DNA of 64,000 bases from Saprospiraceae bacterium (lineage in GTDB: Bacteria > Bacteroidota > Bacteroidia > Chitinophagales > Saprospiraceae). The position numbers and the translations under genes were made by a program. The notes below the pieces were generated by a model. The model had not been told where the DNA came from and ran no database searches. It worked only from the letters and a program-made list of their open reading frames with translations. This document shows, one piece after another, positions 38,591-47,339 of the stretch. The stretch is taken from NCBI GenBank assembly GCA_016713025.1, contig JADJPZ010000003.1:496001-560000 (forward strand), in the 5' to 3' direction. Within the stretch, counting starts at the first letter, position 1. The number at the start of each line of letters is the position of its first letter.

Positions 38591-39376
38591 TTACTCATCT
38601 GATGATAATGATTGAGGCAACATCAGCAAAAAGGACATTGATTTAGAATAATCCAGTAGTTCATATTCCAAACCCAATAATCGAATATTCTTGTAATATA
38701 TTTGATGTTTGTTATAATAATTTTTTTCTGATTGAATGAGCCAGGCTTTTTCACCAAGTTTCTCTGCAAGAAACCATTTTTCAATTAATCTTGAAGTTCT
38801 GCCGTTTCCGTCATCGAATGGATGAATTTTGACAAAAACCAAATGCAGTAATGAAGCATAATAAAATATCTCCTGAACATTTAAATCAGCATTAAGAAGA
38901 TACTCCAAATCAGTATAAAACTTGTCCAGTTCTGCATCAACCTTAAATGGGGAAACTGCTGCATATTCAATTCTTCCATCGCCGGTAATCACAAACATAT
39001 TACTTGTTCGCACTTTTCCTTGTTTTTTTTTAGGTAAAATATGAGTTGTAATTATTCTATGTGCTTCCTCTATGTTTTTTTTAGTACACGTATGGTATTT
39101 TGCAAATTGATAAGCATCGTATAAGTCATCTATTTTTCTGGTGTAGTCCGGCAGAAACTTAATTCCAAATCTCTTATGTTTTATATAGCTGTCCAATTCA
39201 ATTGGTTCGCCCTCAATTTTGGACGAAAACACAGCTGATACCGATGTATAAAAACTAAACGTGCTAATACTTAGTTCACTTTCCTGAAGTAATTCGTAAT
39301 GCTTCAGATAAGTTGCTCCCACTTCTTTACAATAATCATTTAATAATACATCGTTTAAGATTTTGAACTTGGCCAT
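38591..39376 (-). CDS. Fic family protein (AMPylase-like)
   Basis: 261 residues with the Fic core HPFDDGNGR (185-193), including catalytic His185, the acidic residue and the phosphate-binding loop. An S-x3-E-G motif (S51...E55-G56 in SSKIEGEP) matches the autoinhibitory helix of class II Fic proteins, where the Glu blocks ATP binding. It probably transfers AMP from ATP to a protein hydroxyl group. No antitoxin is adjacent, consistent with self-inhibition. The target is unknown. Confidence 0.92.
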   Translation of the reverse strand: MAKFKILNDVLLNDYCKEVGATYLKHYELLQESELSISTFSFYTSVSAVFSSKIEGEPIELDSYIKHKRFGIKFLPDYTRKIDDLYDAYQFAKYHTCTKKNIEEAHRIITTHILPKKKQGKVRTSNMFVITGDGRIEYAAVSPFKVDAELDKFYTDLEYLLNADLNVQEIFYYASLLHLVFVKIHPFDDGNGRTSRLIEKWFLAEKLGEKAWLIQSEKNYYNKHQIYYKNIRLLGLEYELLDYSKSMSFLLMLPQSLSSDE

Positions 39377-39399
39377 TATTTAAGAATATGAAAAAATTA

Positions 39400-40413
39400 C
39401 TAAAACAAGCTGAATGATGTTCCAATCATCCAGGTATTCATATCATGTGTCGAACTATCTTTAAATAGTTTTGACATGTTGTATCTGAATATCAGATCAA
39501 AACCTGATACATCCACTGCAAAATGAGTGCCGTACACCCAATTATTGAAATTATAGGCAGATCTTCGGTGTTCGTTAATTAACTCATTATTTATTTTTAG
39601 TGAGATTTTCTGAGATGAAGTTACTCTATAACCCAAATAACCTCCGGCATCAAATTTGACTTTTTTGCTCACCGCGATGGTCAATGATAGCGGAATATTG
39701 ATATGTCCTGTATTTATGACAGGATGATCTTTAACTTCAGGAATCGCAATAAACTCAGGTTTGTTCTGACTATTTGTTACCAAACGAAGATCATTTTCAA
39801 TTTTATAGGTGTTTTTTAAATAACCTATTCCATAATTCAGCGCAAATTTTGATTCTTTACCTCCTAATCTCGCTTTTCTCACCAAGGCAATATCCCAATA
39901 CCATGATCCTCCTGTAGCAATCTCGGGAGAAAGGATACCCTGAGCAGGGTTTTTAGATTTTATGAGAGAATTGATCCCAAATTGAAACTTTATGCTTGTG
40001 TTAAATTTATTTTTAAAAGGCAGCATTTTTGAAAGTGCGGAACCGCTACTTTCTTTTTCATAATCTTCAAATTTGGGAGTTGGATTCATTTCAGTATTAG
40101 TTTTTTCTTCATTGGAGACTTCAGGGTCTTTTTCCGGCGTCTCTTGATTGGTGTCAGTGGACTGGTCTATGACCTCCGGAACCACTATCTTATTCACTTC
40201 ATCTTCCAAAGATAAAGTAATCTCATCCATCTGATCAAGTAGTTGTACTATCTTGATCGAATCAGCATAATATCTCATTGATTGAGAGTACTCCTTGATC
40301 ACAGAAAGGTAATATTTCATATTGTCCAGTTTGACCTGTGCATCACTCTGGCTGTAAGCAAATGTTGACATACATAAAAATGCAACCAATAAAATGTTTG
40401 ATTTCTGACTCAT
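39400..40413 (-). CDS. Hypothetical outer-membrane beta-barrel protein
   Basis: 337 residues. A signal peptide (MSQKSNILLVAFLCMSTFAYS) precedes a heptad-like helical stretch (about 27-80), a Glu/Thr/Asn-rich linker (about 85-120) and a C-terminal region of alternating hydrophobic strands (for example IAVSKKVKFDAGGYLGYRV). It ends with an aromatic residue (WMIGTSFSLF). The layout suggests a small barrel carrying a periplasmic coiled coil. No named family is recognised. It precedes the Fic gene on the same strand. Confidence 0.6.
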   Translation of the reverse strand: MSQKSNILLVAFLCMSTFAYSQSDAQVKLDNMKYYLSVIKEYSQSMRYYADSIKIVQLLDQMDEITLSLEDEVNKIVVPEVIDQSTDTNQETPEKDPEVSNEEKTNTEMNPTPKFEDYEKESSGSALSKMLPFKNKFNTSIKFQFGINSLIKSKNPAQGILSPEIATGGSWYWDIALVRKARLGGKESKFALNYGIGYLKNTYKIENDLRLVTNSQNKPEFIAIPEVKDHPVINTGHINIPLSLTIAVSKKVKFDAGGYLGYRVTSSQKISLKINNELINEHRRSAYNFNNWVYGTHFAVDVSGFDLIFRYNMSKLFKDSSTHDMNTWMIGTSFSLF

Positions 40414-40667
40414 GGTAATAGGGTTTTATTTTACTTAAAAATCTAAAATGATTGTTTGGAAAATCTAAGTTGATTTGATACTCTTTTGACTTCACATCAT
40501 GAAACTGTGTCAAAAATAGGCTTTTTTGGAAAATATTGGTGATTATGTTTATTTATATTTTCGTTTGACCTAAGTAGCTGGAAGATCAGTGAATTGTGAG
40601 AACTATACCGACGAGAATTTATTTTTCTAAAGACGATGATACATATGCTTTATTATAGAAAATAATT

Positions 40668-40759
40668 CTAGTTAAGGCATCTTTATGAAATCTTTCCCTT
40701 GCAAGGGAACGATTCAGATAGGGTAAAAACAAAGAAAAATTCCTTATCTAAATGACATT
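40668..40759 (+). repeat. R1 palindromic MITE-like element, copy D
   Basis: It shares the R1 core (CTTTCCCTTGCAAGGGAACG, then AGATAGGGTAAAAAC) and the right end CTTATCTAAATGACATT. The left inverted repeat is reduced to CTAGTTAAGG. Confidence 0.75.
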
Positions 40760-40819
40760 GTATATAAAATCGAAAAATTCAATGGTGTGTATAACAAACT
40801 GAACAAATTCAAATTTTCT

Positions 40820-40876
40820 TCCTCGCTACCCTCATTCCCTGAAGAGCTTGTCAAGCTACGCTTGAGACGACCCGCC
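40820..40876 (-). repeat. Dispersed repeat R3, copy 1
   Basis: On the minus strand it reads GGGCGGGTCGTCTCAAGCG ... GGGAATGAGGGTAGCGAGG. Similar sequence occurs at 58877-58931 (inside an R2 element) and, shortened, at 63674-63708. Confidence 0.6.
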
Positions 40877-41200
40877 CAATTCAACCACGTTTTTACCGTC
40901 ACTAAAGAAGAATACTGAAAAAGTGCAATTAGTTATTCACACAATTCATTGAGATGATTTTTGAATAAATGAGGATATTATTATCTTTGTATGCTAGTCG
41001 AGAGAATTTTGGATCGTCAGTTTTTATATTCATAAAAAAATAAGATAGGATTACAATTTTGTTTTAGAACATCACTTTATACAATATACCAAACAGAAAA
41101 TTGATTACGAAAATTTACAATCATAATTATTTAATTTACAATACATTATGATTTATATTTTTCGCAGAATATTTTCTGTCTACAATAAAATACCCATCAA

Positions 41201-41491
41201 ATGAATGATCAAGACAAAAAATTTAAAGAACTCTGGGAAAAAAGACAAGTTCAGGGACGTCTAAGATATGGACTGGTCAATGGTTCTTTTTTTGGCTTTA
41301 TGGTATTTGTGATCATCAATCTGTTCAGTCTGAAAGAAAAGACATTTCAGGATGTTTATTTAACCTATCCGGCATTGTCACAACTGCTTACTATGATACT
41401 TGCCGGTATCATAGGCTACAGTACTCTGAAATGGTGGATGAATCAGAATATCTATAAGAAGATCATAGAAAGAGAGAAGAATTCTTTATAG
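41201..41491 (+). CDS. Small two-helix membrane protein, unknown
   Basis: 96 residues. A charged N-terminus (MNDQDKKFKELWEKRQVQGR) is followed by two membrane helices (about 31-47 and 59-77) and a basic C-terminal tail. I do not recognise the family. Composition and start look genuine. Nothing in the context hints at function. Confidence 0.65.
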   Translation: MNDQDKKFKELWEKRQVQGRLRYGLVNGSFFGFMVFVIINLFSLKEKTFQDVYLTYPALSQLLTMILAGIIGYSTLKWWMNQNIYKKIIEREKNSL

Positions 41492-41622
41492 TAATGGTTT
41501 CAAATAACCTTGGTTTAAAAGTCATTTTTAAAAGATTGATAATGCAGAAGAAAAAACAAATATTACCTTACTAAATATCATCAGGTGACGACAAATTCTA
41601 AATTGTTTGACAAATTTTAACT

Positions 41623-41949
41623 ATGTTTAGAAATCCATTTTCAATTGAAGGTCGCATCAGAAGAACTGAATATGGTCTTACAATATTAATAATATATTCT
41701 TCTTATATGTTTGCTAGCCTTTTAATTGGCTTTACTCCTTTAGGAGCATTCATAATACACATTCTATTATTTTGGTTTAAATTAGCACAAGGAACCAAAA
41801 GATGTCACGATAGGGGAAACAGTGGCTGGTTTCAATTCATCCCATTTTATGGTTTATGGATGCTCTTTGGAGATAGTGACTATGGTATTAATAAATATGG
41901 ACCCAATCCAAAAGGAGTAGGAAATATTGTGCGAAACACAAAGTGGTAA
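41623..41949 (+). CDS. DUF805 domain membrane protein
   Basis: 108 residues starting MFRNPFSIEGRIRRTEYGLT, with three hydrophobic segments, the family motif KRCHDRGNSGWFQFIPFYGLW and the C-terminal FGDSDYGINKYGPNPKG. All are hallmarks of DUF805 inner-membrane proteins, whose function is unknown. The frame is intact. Confidence 0.9.
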   Translation: MFRNPFSIEGRIRRTEYGLTILIIYSSYMFASLLIGFTPLGAFIIHILLFWFKLAQGTKRCHDRGNSGWFQFIPFYGLWMLFGDSDYGINKYGPNPKGVGNIVRNTKW

Positions 41950-42028
41950 TTCAGTGGTTAATCAATGTTTATTTTGGTTGACATTAAAGAGTTTTGAAGT
42001 ATATACTTACAATAGAGTACTGACCAAA

Positions 42029-43003
42029 CTACATATGTTTACTTGCAGCCCTGCGCAATCTGTCATTGATGGCCACACCAAGATCTGTTTCGGGGAGCAA
42101 TTCTGCATAGATCACATCCAGATCACAATTATCCAGATACCGCATACCGGCAAATAAGTTGCGCGCTGCATCCATATAGTTGCCCGATGGTGATAGTACG
42201 ACCTGATGTTTTGTGGTGATATGGGGAAGAAAATTCCTTAATGTGATCACACCAGTCTTTTCTTGATGAGCTCCAATAGTAAGCTTATTTAAATCTCCCA
42301 GGATCAGTGGCACTTTGGGCGCATAGTGGCTTATCAGCATACCGGGAGCTTCAGGATTTGATGTAGAAATATCCCTTACATGGACTTGCCCTACACAGTC
42401 TTCGATGTTTTCAACAGATAGTCCTCCTTTTCGGAGTATTTCGACGCCACCTTTATCGTCCATGCCTACAATCGTGCTTTCTACTCCTACTTCACAAGGA
42501 CCGCCGTCAAGTATATAGTACACTTTACTTCCCAACTGGTCGGCTACATGTTGTGCAGTAGTCGGGCTGATATACCCAAAAGGATTAGCACTTGGTGCTG
42601 CTAAAGGAAAATCAAGTTTTGAAAGCAATTCTCGGGTAACAGGATGAGCGGGTATCCTTACAGCAACATAAGCTGATCCTGATGTCACCAGATCGGGAAT
42701 GATATCTTTTTTCTTCAACAGAAAAGTGATGGGACCCGGAGTAAATCTCTCAGCAAGTTTTCTCAATGGTTCCGGAACTTCTTCGACATATTCATATACC
42801 CTACTGAAATCATACAGATGAATGATCAATGGATCAAACGAAGGCCTTTGTTTGATATGGTAAATCCTGGCTACGGCCCTTGTGTCGAGCGCATTGGCAG
42901 CCAGTCCATATACTGTCTCAGTAGGGATGGCCACCGCTTCTCCTTTTTTAAGCAATGAAGCGGCAATATCTATATTATGTCCTATAAAAGCATTTTCATA
43001 CAT
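42029..43003 (-). CDS. L-threonylcarbamoyladenylate synthase (Sua5/YwlC type)
   Basis: 324 residues. The YrdC domain makes threonylcarbamoyl-AMP from threonine, bicarbonate and ATP for t6A37 modification of tRNA. Motifs include AVAIPTETVYGLAANALD, KQRPSFDPLIIHL, the GPITFLLKK region and PLAAPSANPFGYISPTTA. The extra C-terminal Sua5 domain (from about 210, ISHYAPKVPLILG) distinguishes it from the short TsaC. Start MYENAFIG is usual. Transcribed divergently from the M36 peptidase. Confidence 0.93.
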   Translation of the reverse strand: MYENAFIGHNIDIAASLLKKGEAVAIPTETVYGLAANALDTRAVARIYHIKQRPSFDPLIIHLYDFSRVYEYVEEVPEPLRKLAERFTPGPITFLLKKKDIIPDLVTSGSAYVAVRIPAHPVTRELLSKLDFPLAAPSANPFGYISPTTAQHVADQLGSKVYYILDGGPCEVGVESTIVGMDDKGGVEILRKGGLSVENIEDCVGQVHVRDISTSNPEAPGMLISHYAPKVPLILGDLNKLTIGAHQEKTGVITLRNFLPHITTKHQVVLSPSGNYMDAARNLFAGMRYLDNCDLDVIYAELLPETDLGVAINDRLRRAASKHM

Positions 43004-43399
43004 AGTGCAAAATTACATCAATTTTTACTATAATGACTTAAATATTTCAATTTAAATTAATATGTTTTGAAAATGGTTAGGCTGCTCACTAAATTTTATT
43101 GGGTCATTTTTTTAACAATTGTGGTTATTTCAAGAGGCTTTAAACCCCTTGGGAACTGAACTTTTCCTTTTAAATGAAGATATACCTAAATAAATACTAT
43201 GTTTTTAAAATTTTCTTTAATAACAATTTGAATGTCTGATGGCAAAGCTATGTGATCATCATGCATTGATAATCAGAGAAACACAACTTTAAAAAAACCA
43301 TTTTAACAATAAACTGTTAGAAATTCTAACAGGTTTCCCAGTTTTTTCTCTGATTATTGGTTTTTTAGTTTACCTTTACACATTATTTATTTTCATTAT
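43004..43399. other. Divergent intergenic region
   Basis: 396 bp with no gene. It holds a 19-bp palindrome at 43314-43332, about 70 bp before the M36 gene. Confidence 0.45.
43314..43332. promoter_or_regulatory. 19-bp palindrome upstream of the fungalysin gene
   Basis: CTGTTAGAAATTCTAACAG has perfect 9-bp arms around one base. It could be an operator or a 5' UTR hairpin. No regulator gene is adjacent. Confidence 0.45.
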
Positions 43400-46300
43400 A
43401 TGACTTTAAGGCATTATTTATTTATTTTATCTTTTTTGACTGCTATTACATTCGTTACTGCACAACAAAATCTTATATCTGCAAAAACCCATATCAATCA
43501 AAAGGCAAAGTTCTGGGGTCTTGATAAAGATGATTATGAAGATATATTTGTAAGCTCAGAAGCCGTCAGTGAAAAAGGCATCACGTATATGTATCTCAAT
43601 CAGGCTTACAAGGGTATACCTATACGCAACACCATGATGACAGTGATCATGGATCAGCATGGCAAAGTGGTTTCTGATGCACATAATCTGGTAGCTCAAA
43701 TCGGTAAAAAGATCAATACACTAAAGCCCGCAGTAACACCTGCGGCAGCAATTATCAATAGTGCAGCTCATCTTGGGATACGGATTAAAGAAACTCCGGT
43801 TTCAGGTAGCAGATCAAGTGACAGAATACAATCATATACCCTACCTGAATTGTCCAAATCGCCTATACCTGCTCAACTGAAATATGAACTGGTAGATGAC
43901 AAACTTGTATTGGTATGGAACCTCAACATTGATATGGCCAATTCTGCCGATTATTGGGATATGAACATCGATGCTGTCAGCGGTGAGTTTGTTTCAAAAT
44001 ACAACTATACATTATATTGCAAACATCATGATCATGCATATGCGAGACACGATGATTGTGGTATCAAAACGTTCAGAAAAATAAACAATACTCAACAATC
44101 TGTGTCAGAAATTCTTTCAGGGACAGCAGCAAAATACAATGTATTTAAATTGCCTGCCGAAAGCCCTAAACACAGTGGGCGAAGTATGGCGTCTGATGAT
44201 GTTTATCCATCTGCTTCTCCATTCGGTTGGCATGATACCAATGGGATCGATGGACCCGAGCATACCATCACCCGAGGCAACAATGTATATGCTTATGAGG
44301 ATAAAAATGATGATAATCAGTCAGATGGAAATGAACCCAACGGCGGCCAGTCACTTGTTTTTGATTATCCATTTAATATCAACAATGATCCCAGGCAAAG
44401 TAATCACGCTGCCGTGACCAACCTCTTTTATATGTGCAATATGATGCATGATGTTACTTTTTTAGCGGGATTCAATGAGGAGTTTGGAAATTTTCAATCA
44501 AAAAATTACACAGGTAAAGCAGATGGAAATGATTTTGTACAGGCTCAGGCATTTGATGGTATCACACTGCATGAAGAAAAAAAAGACACAGTTGCCGGAC
44601 AACCTACAAAAATCAACAATGCCAATTTTTCGACACCAAGTGATGGTGGATCAGGCACAATGCAGATGTATTTTTGGGAAAATCAGGGAGGATCAGTGTC
44701 TATTGATGCTCCTGAACAATTGAAAGGCTTTGTTTCTGAATATGGAGCCGCCAGTTTTGGAAAAGTGATACCAAACTCAAACGAAATCCCTATCAGCGGA
44801 AATTTGGTAAATTATAAAGATGGGAGTGCCAATGCAACTCAGGGATGTTTTGTATCTGTCAATAGTAATGACATCAAAGGCAAAATAGCTTTGATTGATC
44901 GGGGAACTTGTAATTTTTCGACAAAAGTGCTGAATGCCCAAAAGGCCGGTGCCATTGCTGCTATCATTTGCAATATTTCAGGCGTAAATGGTGGAAATGG
45001 AGAAGAATTATCTACTATGAGTGGTGGTACTGATGCCGGCTCTGTCACAATACCATCTGTATTTTTCAAAAAATCAGATTGCGACCGCATCAGGGTTGCT
45101 CTCTCAAATGGAGCTACAGTGACAGTAACTTTTCAGCAGAGAGAAAGAGTTGGCGCAGCTTTTCTGGACGGATCACTTGATAATGGTATCATAGCGCACG
45201 AGTATGCTCATGGTATATCCAACAGGCTCACCGGAGGGCGATTTAATACATCATGTCTCACCAATGACGAACAAATGGGAGAGGGATGGAGTGACTTTTT
45301 TGCTTTGGTGATGACACATGAGCCAGGTGATAAGGGGCAGGACAGAAGAGGTATCGGAACCTACGCTTCAGCACAGGACATCACCGGTGGTGGAATCAGA
45401 AGATTTCCTTACTCCACTGATATGAATGTCAACCCACAGACCTTTCATTCTGCAAAAGGTACTAAAAGACCAGGTCCCGGATGCAATGGTTGCCACGCTC
45501 TGGGAGAGATATGGGCCGATGTATTATGGGATATGTACTGGGCTTTTGTTGATAAATATGGCTACGACGCTGATTGGAAAAATCAAAATTCAGGAAATTT
45601 TAAGGCAATGTTTCTGGTGATGGAAGGCATGAAGATACAGCCGTGTAATCCGGGATTTATGGATGGCAGAAATGCCATCATTAAAGCCGATGAAATTCAT
45701 TTCAACTCAACTCATAAATGTATGCTTTGGAATGTTTTTGCACGTCGGGGATTCGGATATTTTGCGGATGGCGGTAGTAAAAATGACCGTGATGATGGCA
45801 GCGAAAATTTTGAATCCTTGCCTACCTGTATTGAAAAGTTAAAAATCAGAAAAAATATTTCGGCATCCGTCAATCCTGGAGGCGATGCCACTGTAGAACT
45901 AGTGGTTGTCAATCATATCCCGGCACGTCAAAATAATGTCATCATCACTGATCAGCTGGAAAATGGAATGACATACGTAAACGGATCATCTCCCATAGTA
46001 CCTGAAATATCAGGAAATGTACTTACTTTCAAACTTGGCGAAATGGATTATGATAAAGAAATAAAGATTTCATACAAGGTCAAAGCCAGTAAGGACAATA
46101 AATCCGTAAGAATGTCAATCCAAAACTTTGATCGTGATTTCAACTGGGACATACAAAAAAATGAAGGAAATGAAGATTGGCTTCCCAACAATGATATATA
46201 CCGAAGTCCGCAAACTTCGCTGCATATCATCAATGAGGTCGGGGATTCAGATGCTTCATTAGTTTCAGAAAAATTTGAAATCAAAGGAAAAAACCCGGCG

Positions 46301-47044
46301 GTCAGATTCTGGCATAGATACAATACTCAATTCGGCAATGATGGTGGTTTTGTGGAGATAAGTGTAAATAACGGGCCGTTCGTCCCTGTAAATAAAGAGA
46401 AATTTATACGAAACGGGTACACTGGTCCATTGGCTTGGGCAACCATAGCGATACCATCTTTGCAAGCATTTTCAGGCAATTCCGGTGGAAACTGGACCGG
46501 TACCAATCTGAATAATGGACCATGGATTGATTCATATATTGACCTGTCAGAATACAGTGGTAAGACAGTAATTTTCAGATTCAGGTTTGCAAGTGACGCC
46601 AGCGTAAAAGCCAACGGCGATGTGACCGGTTGGTTTATTGACGATTTTGAAATAATTGATATTTTTAAATACAACACATCGGCATGTATCACAGGCAACA
46701 ATGGAACAGGAGAAAAATCCTGCACTCCTACCATACAAACACTTGTAAATACAGAAGATGCCGTCAGTCCTGCTGATGATTTTAACGAAGATTTATTAAG
46801 TTTCAAGCTCAGACCTAATCCTGCTGAAGATTATGTGGTCTTTTCAGCTAAAACAAATACAACTATACAATCCAGTATCACAATTTTATCTCCTGAAGGC
46901 CGTGTCATGATGGAAAGTAACGTTTTGCTTGACAACAGTCTGAGATTTTATCCACTGGACATCAGCACAATACCAGCAGGATTCTATCTTGTAAAATTAC
47001 AGTCCGGCAATCATGTGAGTACACAAAAACTAATAGTGAAGTAG
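43400..47044 (+). CDS. M36 fungalysin metallopeptidase with PA domain and T9SS sorting domain
   Basis: A secreted zinc endopeptidase of 1214 residues. Order: signal peptide (to about residue 22), an FTP-type inhibitory propeptide, the M36 catalytic domain with a PA insert (GKIALIDRGTCNFSTKV, about 490-510), HEYAH (His600, Glu601, His604) with a downstream Glu in GEGWSDFF. A DUF11-like/adhesion region follows (KIRKNISASVNPGG; later the HRYNTQFGNDGG jelly-roll). It ends with a Por-type C-terminal sorting domain (KLRPNPAEDYVVF ... GFYLVKLQSGN). The last shows export by the type IX system and surface attachment or release. It should digest extracellular protein. Confidence 0.95.
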   Translation: MTLRHYLFILSFLTAITFVTAQQNLISAKTHINQKAKFWGLDKDDYEDIFVSSEAVSEKGITYMYLNQAYKGIPIRNTMMTVIMDQHGKVVSDAHNLVAQIGKKINTLKPAVTPAAAIINSAAHLGIRIKETPVSGSRSSDRIQSYTLPELSKSPIPAQLKYELVDDKLVLVWNLNIDMANSADYWDMNIDAVSGEFVSKYNYTLYCKHHDHAYARHDDCGIKTFRKINNTQQSVSEILSGTAAKYNVFKLPAESPKHSGRSMASDDVYPSASPFGWHDTNGIDGPEHTITRGNNVYAYEDKNDDNQSDGNEPNGGQSLVFDYPFNINNDPRQSNHAAVTNLFYMCNMMHDVTFLAGFNEEFGNFQSKNYTGKADGNDFVQAQAFDGITLHEEKKDTVAGQPTKINNANFSTPSDGGSGTMQMYFWENQGGSVSIDAPEQLKGFVSEYGAASFGKVIPNSNEIPISGNLVNYKDGSANATQGCFVSVNSNDIKGKIALIDRGTCNFSTKVLNAQKAGAIAAIICNISGVNGGNGEELSTMSGGTDAGSVTIPSVFFKKSDCDRIRVALSNGATVTVTFQQRERVGAAFLDGSLDNGIIAHEYAHGISNRLTGGRFNTSCLTNDEQMGEGWSDFFALVMTHEPGDKGQDRRGIGTYASAQDITGGGIRRFPYSTDMNVNPQTFHSAKGTKRPGPGCNGCHALGEIWADVLWDMYWAFVDKYGYDADWKNQNSGNFKAMFLVMEGMKIQPCNPGFMDGRNAIIKADEIHFNSTHKCMLWNVFARRGFGYFADGGSKNDRDDGSENFESLPTCIEKLKIRKNISASVNPGGDATVELVVVNHIPARQNNVIITDQLENGMTYVNGSSPIVPEISGNVLTFKLGEMDYDKEIKISYKVKASKDNKSVRMSIQNFDRDFNWDIQKNEGNEDWLPNNDIYRSPQTSLHIINEVGDSDASLVSEKFEIKGKNPAVRFWHRYNTQFGNDGGFVEISVNNGPFVPVNKEKFIRNGYTGPLAWATIAIPSLQAFSGNSGGNWTGTNLNNGPWIDSYIDLSEYSGKTVIFRFRFASDASVKANGDVTGWFIDDFEIIDIFKYNTSACITGNNGTGEKSCTPTIQTLVNTEDAVSPADDFNEDLLSFKLRPNPAEDYVVFSAKTNTTIQSSITILSPEGRVMMESNVLLDNSLRFYPLDISTIPAGFYLVKLQSGNHVSTQKLIVK

Positions 47045-47339
47045 TCAATATCTGATTTACATCGAAATAAAGACTACATTTTCTATCTTTAAATATCATC
47101 CGTTTTCTATGGCGGACGCAAAAAGATTTATTTTGACTATTAACTAAGGATTATACTTCTAATGGGTGATCTGTATATTATCCTGTGGGACCATAACAGC
47201 AATAATATTATAACTTCATATCGTCTCCCCAAGCCTTCATGCTTTTCCGGCCACCCTTCATCAAAACTTAGACAATATAATACACTTTAATCCGTGTAAA
47301 TTTTATATTTTTACAACAAATACTTTAAATCACACTCCA

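Larger units (their letters stand above)
40414..41200. other. Intergenic region with two repeats
   Basis: 787 bp with no convincing gene. It contains R1 copy D (40668-40759) and a copy of repeat R3 (40820-40876). Confidence 0.55.
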
